The notes beneath the pieces were generated by a model. It saw only the letters and a list, made by a program, of their open reading frames with translations. It ran no database searches and had not been told where the DNA came from. Position numbers and translations under genes: made by a program. Positions 14,784 to 21,472 of a stretch of 21,521 nucleotides of DNA are shown here, in pieces; position 1 is the first letter of the stretch, and every line of letters begins with the position of its first letter. Source of the DNA: an uncultured Collinsella sp. (GTDB lineage: Bacteria > Actinomycetota > Coriobacteriia > Coriobacteriales > Coriobacteriaceae); contig UQIY01000038.1 of NCBI GenBank assembly GCA_900541195.1, forward strand, positions 1 through 21,521. The letters run 5' to 3'.

Positions 14784-15722
14784 ATGCTGTTGTCCGGTAT
14801 CATCGCTGCTCTTACGAGCTTTCTACTTCCCATCATCATTTTGTTGCTGCTGCTCCCCAACGCCTGCTATGTCGTTGAACAGCAGCATGCCGTGATCATC
14901 GAGCGTCTGGGCAAGTTCAATCGCATCGTCAACGCGGGCTTCCACATGAAGGTGCCCGTGATCGACCGCAAGGCCGCCACGGTGAGTCTGCGCACCATGA
15001 AAAACGGTTTCGGCATCGACGTTAAGACCCAGGACAACGTGACCATCGGCCTTGAGGTCTCTGCTCAGTACCACGTGAGCTATGACATGGGCGCCGGCCC
15101 GGCAGATTCGGGCATCTACAAGAGCTACTACATGCTGCAGGAGCCCGTCGACCAGATGCGTGATTTCATCACCGACGCCCTGCGCTCTTCCATCCCTGTC
15201 TATACGCTCGATGAGGTCTTTGCCAAGAAGGATGACATCGCCAAGGACGTTAATGCCACCGTGTCCGAGCAGATGGCTGCCTACGGCTTTACCCTCGTGT
15301 CGACACTCATCACCAAGATCGCGCTGCCGACCGAGGTCGAGAACTCCATGAACGACATCAATGCTGCCCAGCGAAAGCGCGCTGCTGCGCAGGAGCTCGC
15401 CGAGGCCGACCGCATCAAGCGCGTCACCGAGGCGACCGCCGAGGCCGAGGCGATGGAAAAGGCGGGCGAAGGCATCGCCAACCAGCGCAAGGCCATCGCG
15501 CTGGGCATCAAGGATTCGCTCGAGATCATCCAGGAGACGGGTGTCGGTAACGACGAGGCCAACCAGCTGTTCATGTTTACGCAGTGGTCCGAGATGATGA
15601 CAGAGTTCGCTCGCATGGGTAAAACATCGACGGTCGTACTGCCGAGCGATTTCTCGCAGTCGGCCTCGATGTTCGAGCAGATGCTGACCGCCAGCAAAGT
15701 TCAAAACGATTCGAAGGAGTAG
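14784..15722 (+). CDS. SPFH/band-7 (stomatin/prohibitin-like) membrane protein
   Basis: I start at ATG 14784 behind AGAGGAGAG (14772-14780), giving 312 residues; an in-frame GTG at 14763 would add seven. An N-terminal membrane segment (about 3-27) leads into the SPFH domain: VEQQHAVIIERLGKFNRIV, GFHMKVPVIDRKA, SLRTMKNGFGIDVKTQDNV. Then comes the Ala/Glu-rich coiled-coil (AAQRKRAAAQELAEADRIKR, ATAEAEAMEKAGEG) typical of stomatin and flotillin families. Such proteins form large membrane scaffolds that organise microdomains and proteases; the partner here is unknown. There is no NfeD-like gene beside it, which argues against the common SPFH-NfeD pair. It ends seven bases before rlmH, probably in the same transcript. 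Confidence 0.88.
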   Translation: MLLSGIIAALTSFLLPIIILLLLLPNACYVVEQQHAVIIERLGKFNRIVNAGFHMKVPVIDRKAATVSLRTMKNGFGIDVKTQDNVTIGLEVSAQYHVSYDMGAGPADSGIYKSYYMLQEPVDQMRDFITDALRSSIPVYTLDEVFAKKDDIAKDVNATVSEQMAAYGFTLVSTLITKIALPTEVENSMNDINAAQRKRAAAQELAEADRIKRVTEATAEAEAMEKAGEGIANQRKAIALGIKDSLEIIQETGVGNDEANQLFMFTQWSEMMTEFARMGKTSTVVLPSDFSQSASMFEQMLTASKVQNDSKE

Positions 15723-15728
15723 ACGCGC

Positions 15729-16199
15729 GTGAAATACACCGTCGTTTGCGTCGGTAAGCTCAAGGAGCGCTTTTGGAAGGACGCGTGCGCTGAGTACACC
15801 AAGCGCCTAGGTGCCTATGCCAAGGTGGATATCCGCGAGGTGGCCGATATCGACCCGGCTAAGGCGGGCGGCGTGGATGCCGCACGCGACAAGGAGGGTG
15901 CGGCGATTCTTGCAGCCCTGCCGCCTCGAGCGCATGTGATCCTGCTTGCCATTGAGGGCAAAGAGCGCTCGAGCGAGGAGCTTTCGGCGCGGCTCGACGA
16001 TCTTATGCTGCGTGGTAACAGCGACATCGCCTTTGTGATTGGTGGATCGGACGGCGTGAGCGATGACGTGCGCACACGAGCCGACGAGATGCTCAGCTTT
16101 GGACGTATTACCTTGCCGCACAACTTGGCGCGCGTGGTGCTGCTGGAGCAAATCTACCGCGCCTGCAAGATCAGCCGTGGCGAGCCGTATCACAAATAG
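15729..16199 (+). CDS. rlmH: 23S rRNA (pseudouridine-1915-N3)-methyltransferase RlmH
   Basis: A 156-residue SPOUT methyltransferase starting at GTG 15729. Motifs are VVCVGKLKERFWKDACAEY (5-23), ILLAIEGKERSSEELSARL (71-89), the knot loop FVIGGSDGVS (102-111), and the C-terminus EQIYRACKISRGEPYHK (140-156), which matches the family's closing EQxYRa...YHK/R. RlmH acts on the assembled 70S ribosome and methylates pseudouridine 1915 in helix 69. The length is typical. There is a weak Shine-Dalgarno (AAGGAG, in the last codons of the SPFH gene), consistent with coupling. Confidence 0.96.
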   Translation: MKYTVVCVGKLKERFWKDACAEYTKRLGAYAKVDIREVADIDPAKAGGVDAARDKEGAAILAALPPRAHVILLAIEGKERSSEELSARLDDLMLRGNSDIAFVIGGSDGVSDDVRTRADEMLSFGRITLPHNLARVVLLEQIYRACKISRGEPYHK

Positions 16200-16272
16200 G
16201 TCGGCAATACGAAACAATGCCGTGGGACAATAGCCTTCGTTTTGAAGAGCGTGTCTGAGAGGACTATGAGAT

Positions 16273-17043
16273 ATGAAGATCGGATTTGTCGGTTTTGGCA
16301 ATATGGCGAGCGCTATGGCCGATGGCTGGATCGCCGCCGGTGTGGCTGCGAGCGATATGTGCGCCTGCGCGGGCCACTACGACGCCTTGGTCGAGCGTTG
16401 TGAGGCACGTGGGATGGTTGCCTGTCGTGATGCGGCGGAGGTTGTCGCCGCATCCGATATCGTGGTTGCTGCGGTCAAGCCATACATGATTGAGAAGGTC
16501 TTCGCTCCGCTCAAAGAAACCCTTGCCGACAAGGTTGTCCTTTCGGTCGCCTGGACCTGGGATAGCGCCAAGTGGGAGCAGGTCTTGCCGGGTGTCGCAC
16601 ACATCTCGACGGTGCCCAACACGCCGGTTTCGGTGGGCGAGGGCGTCATCGCCTGCGAGAAGTCCTCTACGCTCAACGGCGAGCAGCGTGCCGTGGTGCT
16701 CGACCTGCTCGGTAAGCTTGGCACCGTCGTCGAGCTCGACACGAGTCTGCTGTTTGTGGGCGGTACCGTGGGCGGTTGCGCACCGGCATTTGTCGCCATG
16801 GCGATTGAAGCCTTGGGCGACGCGGCCGTCAAGCACGGTATCCCGCGCGCCGATGCCTATCGCATTGTGAGCCAGATGGTGCTGGGCACGGCAAAGCTAC
16901 AGCTTGCGACTGGCCAGCATCCTGCGGCGATGAAGGATGCCGTATGCTCACCCGGTGGCGCCACCATCAAGGGCGTCGTCGCGCTCGAGGACGCCGGCAT
17001 GCGCAGCGCTCTGGTCAAGGCCATCGACGCCACCCTCCAGTAA
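16273..17043 (+). CDS. proC: Pyrroline-5-carboxylate reductase-like protein
   Basis: A 256-residue protein with the dinucleotide-binding start MKIGFVGFGNMASAMADGW, the second half-fold strand SDIVVAAVKP (61-70), VPNTPVSVGEGV (114-125), and the ProC signature region DAVCSPGGATIKGVVALEDA (222-241). ProC reduces pyrroline-5-carboxylate to proline with NAD(P)H. Several normally fixed positions differ: SVAWTW (91-96) where the family has S-I/V-AAG, and VGGCAPAF (166-173) where it has SGSGPAY/F. It is therefore a divergent member; substrate preference might have shifted. GAGAGGACTATGAGAT precedes the ATG, with only a weak ribosome site. It ends in a terminator region shared with the convergent small gene. 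Confidence 0.87.
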   Translation: MKIGFVGFGNMASAMADGWIAAGVAASDMCACAGHYDALVERCEARGMVACRDAAEVVAASDIVVAAVKPYMIEKVFAPLKETLADKVVLSVAWTWDSAKWEQVLPGVAHISTVPNTPVSVGEGVIACEKSSTLNGEQRAVVLDLLGKLGTVVELDTSLLFVGGTVGGCAPAFVAMAIEALGDAAVKHGIPRADAYRIVSQMVLGTAKLQLATGQHPAAMKDAVCSPGGATIKGVVALEDAGMRSALVKAIDATLQ

Positions 17044-17058
17044 AACCCGCCATTTAGG

Positions 17059-17188
17059 GACAGGTTTATTTTGGCAGGTTTTTTCCTGCGGTTTTGTTGC
17101 ATGTACGAAAAGCGCCCCGCGACTGGCTCAATTCCAGTTGCGGGGCGCTTGCGTTTGCCCAGATAAAACCGACCAAAATAAGCCTGTC
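17059..17188. repeat. Inverted repeat pair flanking the proC terminator (MITE-like)
   Basis: GACAGGTTTATTTTGG (17059-17074) and CCAAAATAAGCCTGTC (17173-17188) are inverted copies with one mismatch in 16, separated by 98 bases. The interior holds a small hairpin GCAGG-TTTTTT-CCTGC (17074-17089) and the strong terminator hairpin (17110-17150). Nothing inside codes for protein. The layout is that of a short non-autonomous element or of repeat-made terminators. No target duplication is clear. Confidence 0.6.
17110..17150. terminator. Bidirectional terminator between proC and the minus-strand small gene
   Basis: AAGCGCCCCGC-g-ACTGG pairs with CCAGT-t-GCGGGGCGCTT around a seven-base loop: 16 pairs with one internal mismatch. 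On the minus strand it is followed by TTTTCG, a short T-run, so it best serves the 57-residue gene. On the plus strand only GCGTTTG follows. The convergent layout makes it useful to both. Confidence 0.75.
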
Positions 17189-17201
17189 TCTTTTTGGCAG
17201 G

Positions 17202-17375
17202 CTAGTCCCAGAAGCCGTCTTCTTCGTCCTCGGACTTGGGGCCACGGTCGACATACATCTTATGGGTGCGCTTCTCCATTACAAAGGCAAGAATCGCAAA
17301 CAGTAGGATGCCGCCGGCGAAAAGGATGGCAAAACCGGTGCGGGTGCCAAACAAAAAGGAAAAAACTGCGTCCAT
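17202..17375 (-). CDS. Small single-pass membrane protein, 57 residues
   Basis: On the minus strand an ATG at 17375-17373 opens a 58-codon frame ending in TAG (17204-17202). The product MDAVFSFLFGTRTGFAILFA continues into GGILLFAILAFVMEKRTHKM and ends in an acidic tail (KSEDEEDGFWD). It has one membrane helix (about 13-33), a basic stretch after it and a negatively charged C-terminus, so the tail is probably cytoplasmic. AAGAAGG lies eight bases upstream of the start. A strong hairpin terminator follows at 17110-17150, and a promoter-like region lies between it and the divergent serS. Codon choice and layout look like a real gene. I do not know the family. Confidence 0.72.
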   Translation of the reverse strand: MDAVFSFLFGTRTGFAILFAGGILLFAILAFVMEKRTHKMYVDRGPKSEDEEDGFWD

Positions 17376-17418
17376 TGGGTGCCTTCTTGCGTAGTTGGGT
17401 TGGGTCGTAAACGCTCAT

Positions 17419-17456
17419 AAGTATATACTTGCCCATACATGTACAAGGTTGCAACC
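17419..17456. promoter_or_regulatory. Divergent promoter region of serS and the small gene
   Basis: The palindrome AAGTATATACTT (17419-17430) contains TATACT on both strands (plus 17424-17429, minus 17425-17420), so both -10 boxes may overlap. Minus-strand TTGTAC (17446-17441) is a possible -35 at 15 bases. Two further palindromes follow: TACATGTA (17436-17443) and GGTTGCAACC (17447-17456), the latter a possible operator. No T-box leader is present before serS. Confidence 0.45.
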
Positions 17457-17486
17457 TAAATGGAATGTATATCGCCGGAGGATCTA

Positions 17487-18770
17487 ATGCTTGATATCAA
17501 GTTTGTTCGCGAGAACCCCGATGCCATCGATACCGCCATGGCAAATCGCCAGACGTCTTGGGATCGCGAGAAGTTCTTTGAACTCGACGACGAGCGCCGT
17601 GCCGTCATCACCGAGGTCGAGGAGCTCCAGGCCACGCGTAACGCCGAGTCCAAGAAGATTGGCGCCCTGATGAAGGAGGGCAAGAAGGACGAGGCCGAGG
17701 CCGCCAAGGAGGCCGTGCGCGCCGTCAACGAGAAGATTGACGGTCTGGCCGAGCGCCGCACCGCTCTCGAGCAGGAGCAGTACGACTTTATGGCTCACCT
17801 TCCCAACATCCCTTGCGAGGCCACGCCGTACGGCAAGGATGAGGACGAGAACATCGAGCGCCGTCGTTGGGGCACCCCGCGCGAGTTCGACTTCGACTTT
17901 AAGCCGCACTGGGACCTGGGCACCGACCTCGACATCCTCGATTTCGAGCGCGGCAACAAGCTCTCCGGCAGCCGCTTTACCGTTCTCGGTGGCGCCGGCG
18001 CCCGTCTTGAGCGCGCCCTCATCAACTTCTTCCTTGACACGCACACCAGCCGTGGCTTTAAGGAGTGGTGGCCGCCCATCGTCGTCAAGCGTCAGACCAT
18101 GTTTGGCACGGGTCAGCTGCCCAAGTTCGAGGACGACGCCTATCACGTCTCGGGCGACAACTTCCTGATCCCCACCGCCGAGGTCGTGCTTACCAACCTG
18201 CACGCCGGCGAGGTTCTCGATGCTGATACCCTGCCGCGCCGCTACACCGCCTTCACCCCCTGCTTCCGCGAGGAAGCCGGCTCCGCTGGTCGCGACACCC
18301 GCGGCATCATCCGCCAGCACGAGTTCGACAAGGTCGAGATGGTCAAGTTTGCCAAGCCGGAGGAGTCCGACGAGGAGCTCGAGAGCATGACCGCCGAGGG
18401 CGAGTTCCTGCTGCAGCAGCTGGGCCTTCCGTATCGCGTGATTAGCCTGTGCACCGGCGACCTGGGCTTCTCTGCCCGTCAGACCTACGACATCGAGGTC
18501 TGGCTGCCGAGCTATAACGCCTACAAGGAGATCAGCTCCTGCTCTAACTGCGGCGATTTCCAGGCCCGTCGCGCCAACATCAAGTATCGCGACCCCGAGA
18601 ACTTCAAGGGCTCGCGCTACCTGCACACCCTCAACGGTTCCGGCCTGCCGGCTGGCCGCACCATGGCCGCCATTCTGGAGAACTACCAGAACGCCGACGG
18701 CACCATCACGGTCCCCGAGGTTCTTCGTCCTTACATGGGCGGCCTCGAGAAGATCGAGCCGGTTGCGTAG
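17487..18770 (+). CDS. serS: Seryl-tRNA synthetase
   Basis: A 427-residue class II synthetase; ATG 17487 follows GGAGGA (17477-17482). An upstream in-frame ATG at 17460 lacks this site. Residues 1-100 form the two-helix tRNA-binding coiled-coil arm. The catalytic domain shows PTAE (229-232, serine site), motif 2 CFREEAGSAGRDTRGIIRQH (259-278), SSCSNCGDFQARR (350-362) and motif 3 LNGSGLPAGRTMAAILENYQ (382-401). The length is normal. The enzyme charges tRNA-Ser and, through selenocysteine pathways where present, tRNA-Sec. A terminator follows at once. Confidence 0.97.
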   Translation: MLDIKFVRENPDAIDTAMANRQTSWDREKFFELDDERRAVITEVEELQATRNAESKKIGALMKEGKKDEAEAAKEAVRAVNEKIDGLAERRTALEQEQYDFMAHLPNIPCEATPYGKDEDENIERRRWGTPREFDFDFKPHWDLGTDLDILDFERGNKLSGSRFTVLGGAGARLERALINFFLDTHTSRGFKEWWPPIVVKRQTMFGTGQLPKFEDDAYHVSGDNFLIPTAEVVLTNLHAGEVLDADTLPRRYTAFTPCFREEAGSAGRDTRGIIRQHEFDKVEMVKFAKPEESDEELESMTAEGEFLLQQLGLPYRVISLCTGDLGFSARQTYDIEVWLPSYNAYKEISSCSNCGDFQARRANIKYRDPENFKGSRYLHTLNGSGLPAGRTMAAILENYQNADGTITVPEVLRPYMGGLEKIEPVA

Positions 18771-18792
18771 GTTGCCTGCATAAGCGATTTGC

Positions 18793-18824
18793 AAGGGCGC
18801 TCCTTTCTGGGGCGCCCTTTTTGT
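18793..18824 (+). terminator. Terminator of serS
   Basis: Stem AAGGGCGC (18793-18800) and GCGCCCTT (18812-18819) with an 11-base loop, followed by a T-run to 18822. It is 23 bases after the stop codon. Confidence 0.88.
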
Positions 18825-18870
18825 GTGCGGAGCTTTACCATATCGCGCGGACAGCTCAATAAAAAACACA

Positions 18871-18910
18871 CGAACAAACGTTCTGTATACAGGCATCTAC
18901 CTGCTATGCT
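18871..18910 (+). promoter_or_regulatory. LexA-like SOS box and promoter before the unknown gene
   Basis: CGAACAAACGTTCT (18871-18884) matches 13 of 14 positions of the Gram-positive LexA/DinR consensus CGAACRNRYGTTYC, with a perfect GAAC-N4-GTTC core. A -10-like TATGCT lies at 18905-18910. The box overlaps the expected -35 position, where a repressor would block polymerase. The palindrome CTGTATACAG (18883-18892) abuts it. Confidence 0.55.
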
Positions 18911-18943
18911 TTTGTTAAATAGAAGCGAGAGGAAGGGGATGCG

Positions 18944-19321
18944 ATGGAGCTGTTTGATGAGCGGGTAGTTTTGTTTGAGAGCGATGAAGGTGGGGAACGT
19001 CTCGCGGTTACGTGTGAGCCATCCGGTATGGGTGGTTTGGTGGTGCGGCAGACGAGCGAGGGCCCGTTGACCCAATGGTGCTTTGAGGAGTCGCCGCATG
19101 TGGTCGAGACCTTTGTGACGCACGAGGGGCTTGTGGCGCTTGAGCGGTTCTATGGAGTTGGGACTTCTAACCAGGTCGCGCGCATGTTGAGCATCTCGTT
19201 TGCCGATTATGACTGTGCCCAGCGGGCGCGCTCGCTTTTGAGGGAGCTCGGTGCTGGGTTCGATGTGGTTGAAAAACCGATTGATCGTATGGGGGACGCT
19301 GACGCATGCGGAACAGCGTGA
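18944..19321 (+). CDS. Hypothetical protein behind a LexA-like box
   Basis: A 125-residue protein not recognised by family. GGAAGGGG (18931-18938) supports ATG 18944. It is acidic and soluble, without a signal peptide or membrane segment. An N-terminal beta-rich part (VVLFESDEGGERLAVTCEPS, GGLVVRQTSEG) precedes a helical part with VTHEGLVALERFYGVG and SFADYDCAQRARSLLRELGA. It stands alone between serS and tRNA-Arg. An upstream SOS-like operator suggests DNA-damage regulation, but that is inference from one site. A CTCAAA-N4-TTTGAG hairpin (19332-19347) follows without a T-run. Confidence 0.7.
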   Translation: MELFDERVVLFESDEGGERLAVTCEPSGMGGLVVRQTSEGPLTQWCFEESPHVVETFVTHEGLVALERFYGVGTSNQVARMLSISFADYDCAQRARSLLRELGAGFDVVEKPIDRMGDADACGTA

Positions 19322-19354
19322 GGAACATATTCTCAAAAAAGTTTGAGATTGTGC

Positions 19355-19385
19355 TTGACTCCAACTAACTAAAGTGGTTTTATAT
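19355..19385 (+). promoter_or_regulatory. Promoter of the first tRNA-Arg
   Basis: TTGACT at 19355-19360 is a good -35. The -10 is a poor match within TTTTATATG (TTTTAT 19378-19383 at 17 bases, or TTATAT 19380-19385 at 19). It leads into the tRNA ten or so bases later. Confidence 0.5.
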
Positions 19386-19395
19386 GTCTTGCGCT

Positions 19396-19472
19396 GCGGC
19401 GTTACCTCAGCTGGATAGAGGGTCTGACTACGAATCAGAACGTCATAGGTTCGAATCCTATACGCCGCACCA
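19396..19472 (+). tRNA. tRNA-Arg (ACG), copy 1
   Basis: A 77-base cloverleaf: acceptor GCGGCGT/ACGCCGC, anticodon stem TCTGA/TCAGA with loop CTACGAA (anticodon ACG, 19430-19432), T-arm ATAGG-TTCGAAT-CCTAT, discriminator A and encoded CCA. With A34 deaminated to inosine it would read CGU, CGC and CGA. Its 3' end is duplicated at 19643 onward. A near-identical copy lies at 19826. Confidence 0.95.
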
Positions 19473-19482
19473 ATCGAACTTG

Positions 19483-19511
19483 AAGCCTCCGGCAACGGGG
19501 GCTTTTCTTTT
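19483..19511 (+). terminator. Terminator of the first tRNA-Arg
   Basis: Stem AAGCCTCC / GGGGGCTT (8 pairs, one G-T), loop GGCAAC, then TTTTCTTTT. It is copied at 19673-19701. Confidence 0.85.
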
Positions 19512-19672
19512 ACGTAAACACCGCATGGATTCGAACCTCGGTCGAGGCGCGAGCGTGAAGCGGACACGGAGCGTCCGTAGCGAGCGGGCGAGCGCGCCGG
19601 CAGGCGGGCGAAGCCGGTGCGGATCCGCGAAGCGGATGCGCGGAATCCTATACGCCGCACCAATCGAACTTG

Positions 19673-19701
19673 AAGCCTCCGGCAACGGGGACTTTTCTTT
19701 T
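19673..19701 (+). terminator. Second copy of the tRNA-Arg terminator
   Basis: The duplicated hairpin AAGCCTCC / GGGGACTT plus its T-run, shifted by 190 bases. The G-to-A change (19691) weakens one stem pair (C19676-A19691 mismatch in place of C-G), so this copy may be less efficient than the first. Confidence 0.7.
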
Positions 19702-19763
19702 TTGGAAACCATGCATGGATTCGAACCTCGGTCGGGGTGTGAACAGCCCAATCACCACTCCGT

Positions 19764-19813
19764 AAAATTTTTTCAAATTGTCGCTTGACCCATCGGGGGC
19801 TCGCGTGCATAAT
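19764..19813 (+). promoter_or_regulatory. Promoter of the second tRNA-Arg with upstream A/T element
   Basis: TTGACC (19785-19790) and CATAAT (19808-19813) have a 17-base spacer. Upstream AAAATTTTTTCAAATT and the following TCG-TTGACC context closely match the tRNA-Phe promoter at 8221-8247. Confidence 0.75.
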
Positions 19814-19825
19814 AATCCGTGCGTT

Positions 19826-19902
19826 GCGGCGTTACCTCAGCTGGATAGAGGGTCTGACTACGAATCAGAACGTCACAGGTTCGAATCCTGTACGCCGCAC
19901 CA
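19826..19902 (+). tRNA. tRNA-Arg (ACG), copy 2
   Basis: Identical to the copy at 19396 except for one compensated T-stem pair: ACAGG/CCTGT here, ATAGG/CCTAT there. Anticodon ACG, encoded CCA. It has its own promoter and a different terminator, and no duplicated 3' end follows. Confidence 0.95.
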
Positions 19903-19914
19903 GTCGAAATGAGG

Positions 19915-19945
19915 ACCCGGGTCGTCTAAGCGGCCCGGGTTTTTT
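19915..19945 (+). terminator. Terminator of the second tRNA-Arg
   Basis: Stem ACCCGGG (19915-19921) and CCCGGGT (19934-19940) with a 12-base loop, followed by six T. Its sequence is unrelated to the terminator behind copy 1. Confidence 0.85.
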
Positions 19946-20263
19946 ATACAACGTTTGCGTTGCGAGCGTCTTGGGTGCCCATTTACCTCGGACCGCATAT
20001 CGCTTCGGCTTTAGTAATAAGGTTGATCTTTTATCCACATTACATGCCCTTTTCAGCCTAGTTTCGGGAGTTGCACGCCTGTTTCAGAATGCTGACAGGG
20101 CTGTTTCCCCTTTGCATCTATACGTTAACGAGTGGGTCTCGCGCCAGTCCTGAGCGTTCCGGGTGGCATGATGGCCAAGTTGCAATTGCGCCGTGGGCCA
20201 ATGTGGTCCGGCGCGACCGGTCCACCAGGTTATGTACGCAAAACCGGATTGTTAGGGGATACC
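19946..20263. other. Intergenic region before amtB
   Basis: No convincing gene, RNA or repeat is seen in these 318 bases. Short open frames that cross it lack ribosome sites and coding character. Some GC-rich pairing is possible between 20200 and 20250 near the amtB start. A long leader could hold nitrogen-control sites, but I could not identify a GlnR or AmtR box or a clear promoter. Confidence 0.5.
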
Positions 20264-21472
20264 ATGTTCGACACCGGTTCAACGGCCTTCATGCTCATCT
20301 GCACCATGCTCATCTTCCTTATGACCCCAGGTCTCGCATTTTTCTACGGGGGTCTTGCCCGCCGTAAGAACGTCGCCAACACCATGCTCATGACCTTTGT
20401 GGTCATTGGTGTCGTCGGTGTGCTCTGGATCCTCGCCGGCTGGTCTTTCGCGTATGGCGGAGACGGATCCATCTCGTTTTTCGGCGGTTTTGACCAGCTG
20501 CTTTGCTTGCCCGTTGTCCAGCAGGTTCTCGAGCAGGCCGTGAACCCACCGGTCGATGCCACCTATCCCGCCATCGTCAACATCGCCTTTCAGATGGCCT
20601 TTGCCATGATCACCTCGGCGATTATCACCGGTTCCGTTGCCGGCCGCATGAAGTTCAGGGCGATCGTGCTGTTCCTGGGCATATGGGTGCTGGTTGTGTA
20701 CGCCCCGCTCGCACACATGGTGTGGGGCGGCGAAGGCTCGTTGATTGGCGAGCAGATCGGCGCGCTCGACTTCGCCGGTGGTGACGTGGTCCACATTTCC
20801 TCCGGCCTCACCGGTCTGGTGCTTTGCATCGCACTGGGCGGCCGTCGCGGTTTCGGTGTCATGAGTTACCGTCCGCACAACGTGCCTTTTGTTGCCCTCG
20901 GTGCTGGTCTGCTGTGGTTCGGTTGGTTTGGCTTCAACGCCGGTTCGCAGTTTGCCGCCGACGGCGTTGCCGCCCTCGCGTTGCTCAACACCGTCACCGC
21001 AAGTGCGTCGGGCCTGGTGTCGTGGCTGATTGTAGAGCGACTTGCAACGGGAAAGCCCACGCTGGTGGGCGCCAGCACGGGCCTGGTGGCAGGCTTGGTT
21101 GCCATCACGCCGAGCGCGGGCTTCGTCGAGCCCTGGGCTGCGCTGATCATTGGCGCCGCGGTCCCGCCCGTGTGCTACTTCGCCATCTCGCACCTCAAGG
21201 CTCGCTTCGGTTACGACGACGCGCTTGACGCGTTCGGTTGCCACGGCATCGGCGGTATCGTTGGCGGCATCCTCACCGGCCTGTTCTGCGTGCCCGAGCT
21301 GTCATGGACGTCCTTTGGTGGTCTGCTCTACACCGGCGATCCCACGCTGCTCGTCGCGCAGGTCCTGGGCATTGTGGTCACGGTCGCCATCGTCCTCGTT
21401 CTCGATCTTGCCATCGTGTTTGCAGTGAAGGCTCTTTGCGGCGGCAGCCTGCGTGTTGAGGAGTCCGAGGAG
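20264..21472 (+). CDS. amtB: Ammonium transporter AmtB, 3' end cut off by the contig end
   Basis: ATG 20264 follows AGGGGAT (20254-20260) and opens a frame of 403 genomic codons running to the adapter. The sequence is a typical Amt/Mep/Rh channel: TPGLAFFYGGLARRKNV (21-37), NIAFQMAFAMITSAIITGS (106-124), YAPLAHMVWGG (146-156), the two pore histidines in GGDVVHISSG (His177) and DAFGCHGIGG (His327), and WFGFNAGS (221-228). Eleven membrane helices are expected. It conducts ammonium or ammonia into the cell. Only a short cytoplasmic tail should be missing. A PII protein gene (glnK) commonly follows but lies beyond the end. The frame continues into adapter bases, giving false residues LSLIHISEPTRP that must not be annotated. 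Confidence 0.96.

Larger units (their letters stand above)
19453..19742 (+). repeat. tRNA-Arg 3'-end duplication element (period 190, about 1.5 units)
   Basis: Bases 19453-19511 (last 20 bases of tRNA-Arg plus terminator) recur at 19643-19701 with one difference. The repeat continues with interruptions through an inverted T-arm copy (GGATTCGAACCT at 19527-19538 and again at 19717-19728), fading near 19742. The interior holds a hairpin CGGAC...GTCCG (19561-19577) and the core 19578-19644 that closely matches the tRNA-Leu element. CCATGCATGG at 19709-19718 matches the palindrome in the tRNA-Phe element. Two inverted T-arms with one core suggest a tandem array that lost part of its second unit. 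Confidence 0.9.

Noticed and set aside
17376..17486. T-box riboswitch before serS (and before metG)
   Set aside because: The gaps are too short and lack the T-box sequence and antiterminator pair.
18883..18892. CTGTATACAG as an E. coli-type LexA box
   Set aside because: The proteobacterial box needs eight bases between CTGT and ACAG; here there are two. The adjacent CGAAC-N4-GTTC is the better candidate.
17484..18896. 470-codon minus-strand frame opposite serS
   Set aside because: A shadow of serS with Leu/Gly/Val-rich content and no motifs.
18731..19810. 359-codon minus-strand frame over the unknown gene and tRNA-Arg element
   Set aside because: It runs through a tRNA and the repeats and gives the well-known type of false protein from tRNA antisense (RIRTYDVLIRS).
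20071..20367. Small open frame before and into amtB
   Set aside because: It overlaps the certain amtB start out of frame, with Arg/His/Leu-rich shadow composition and no ribosome site.
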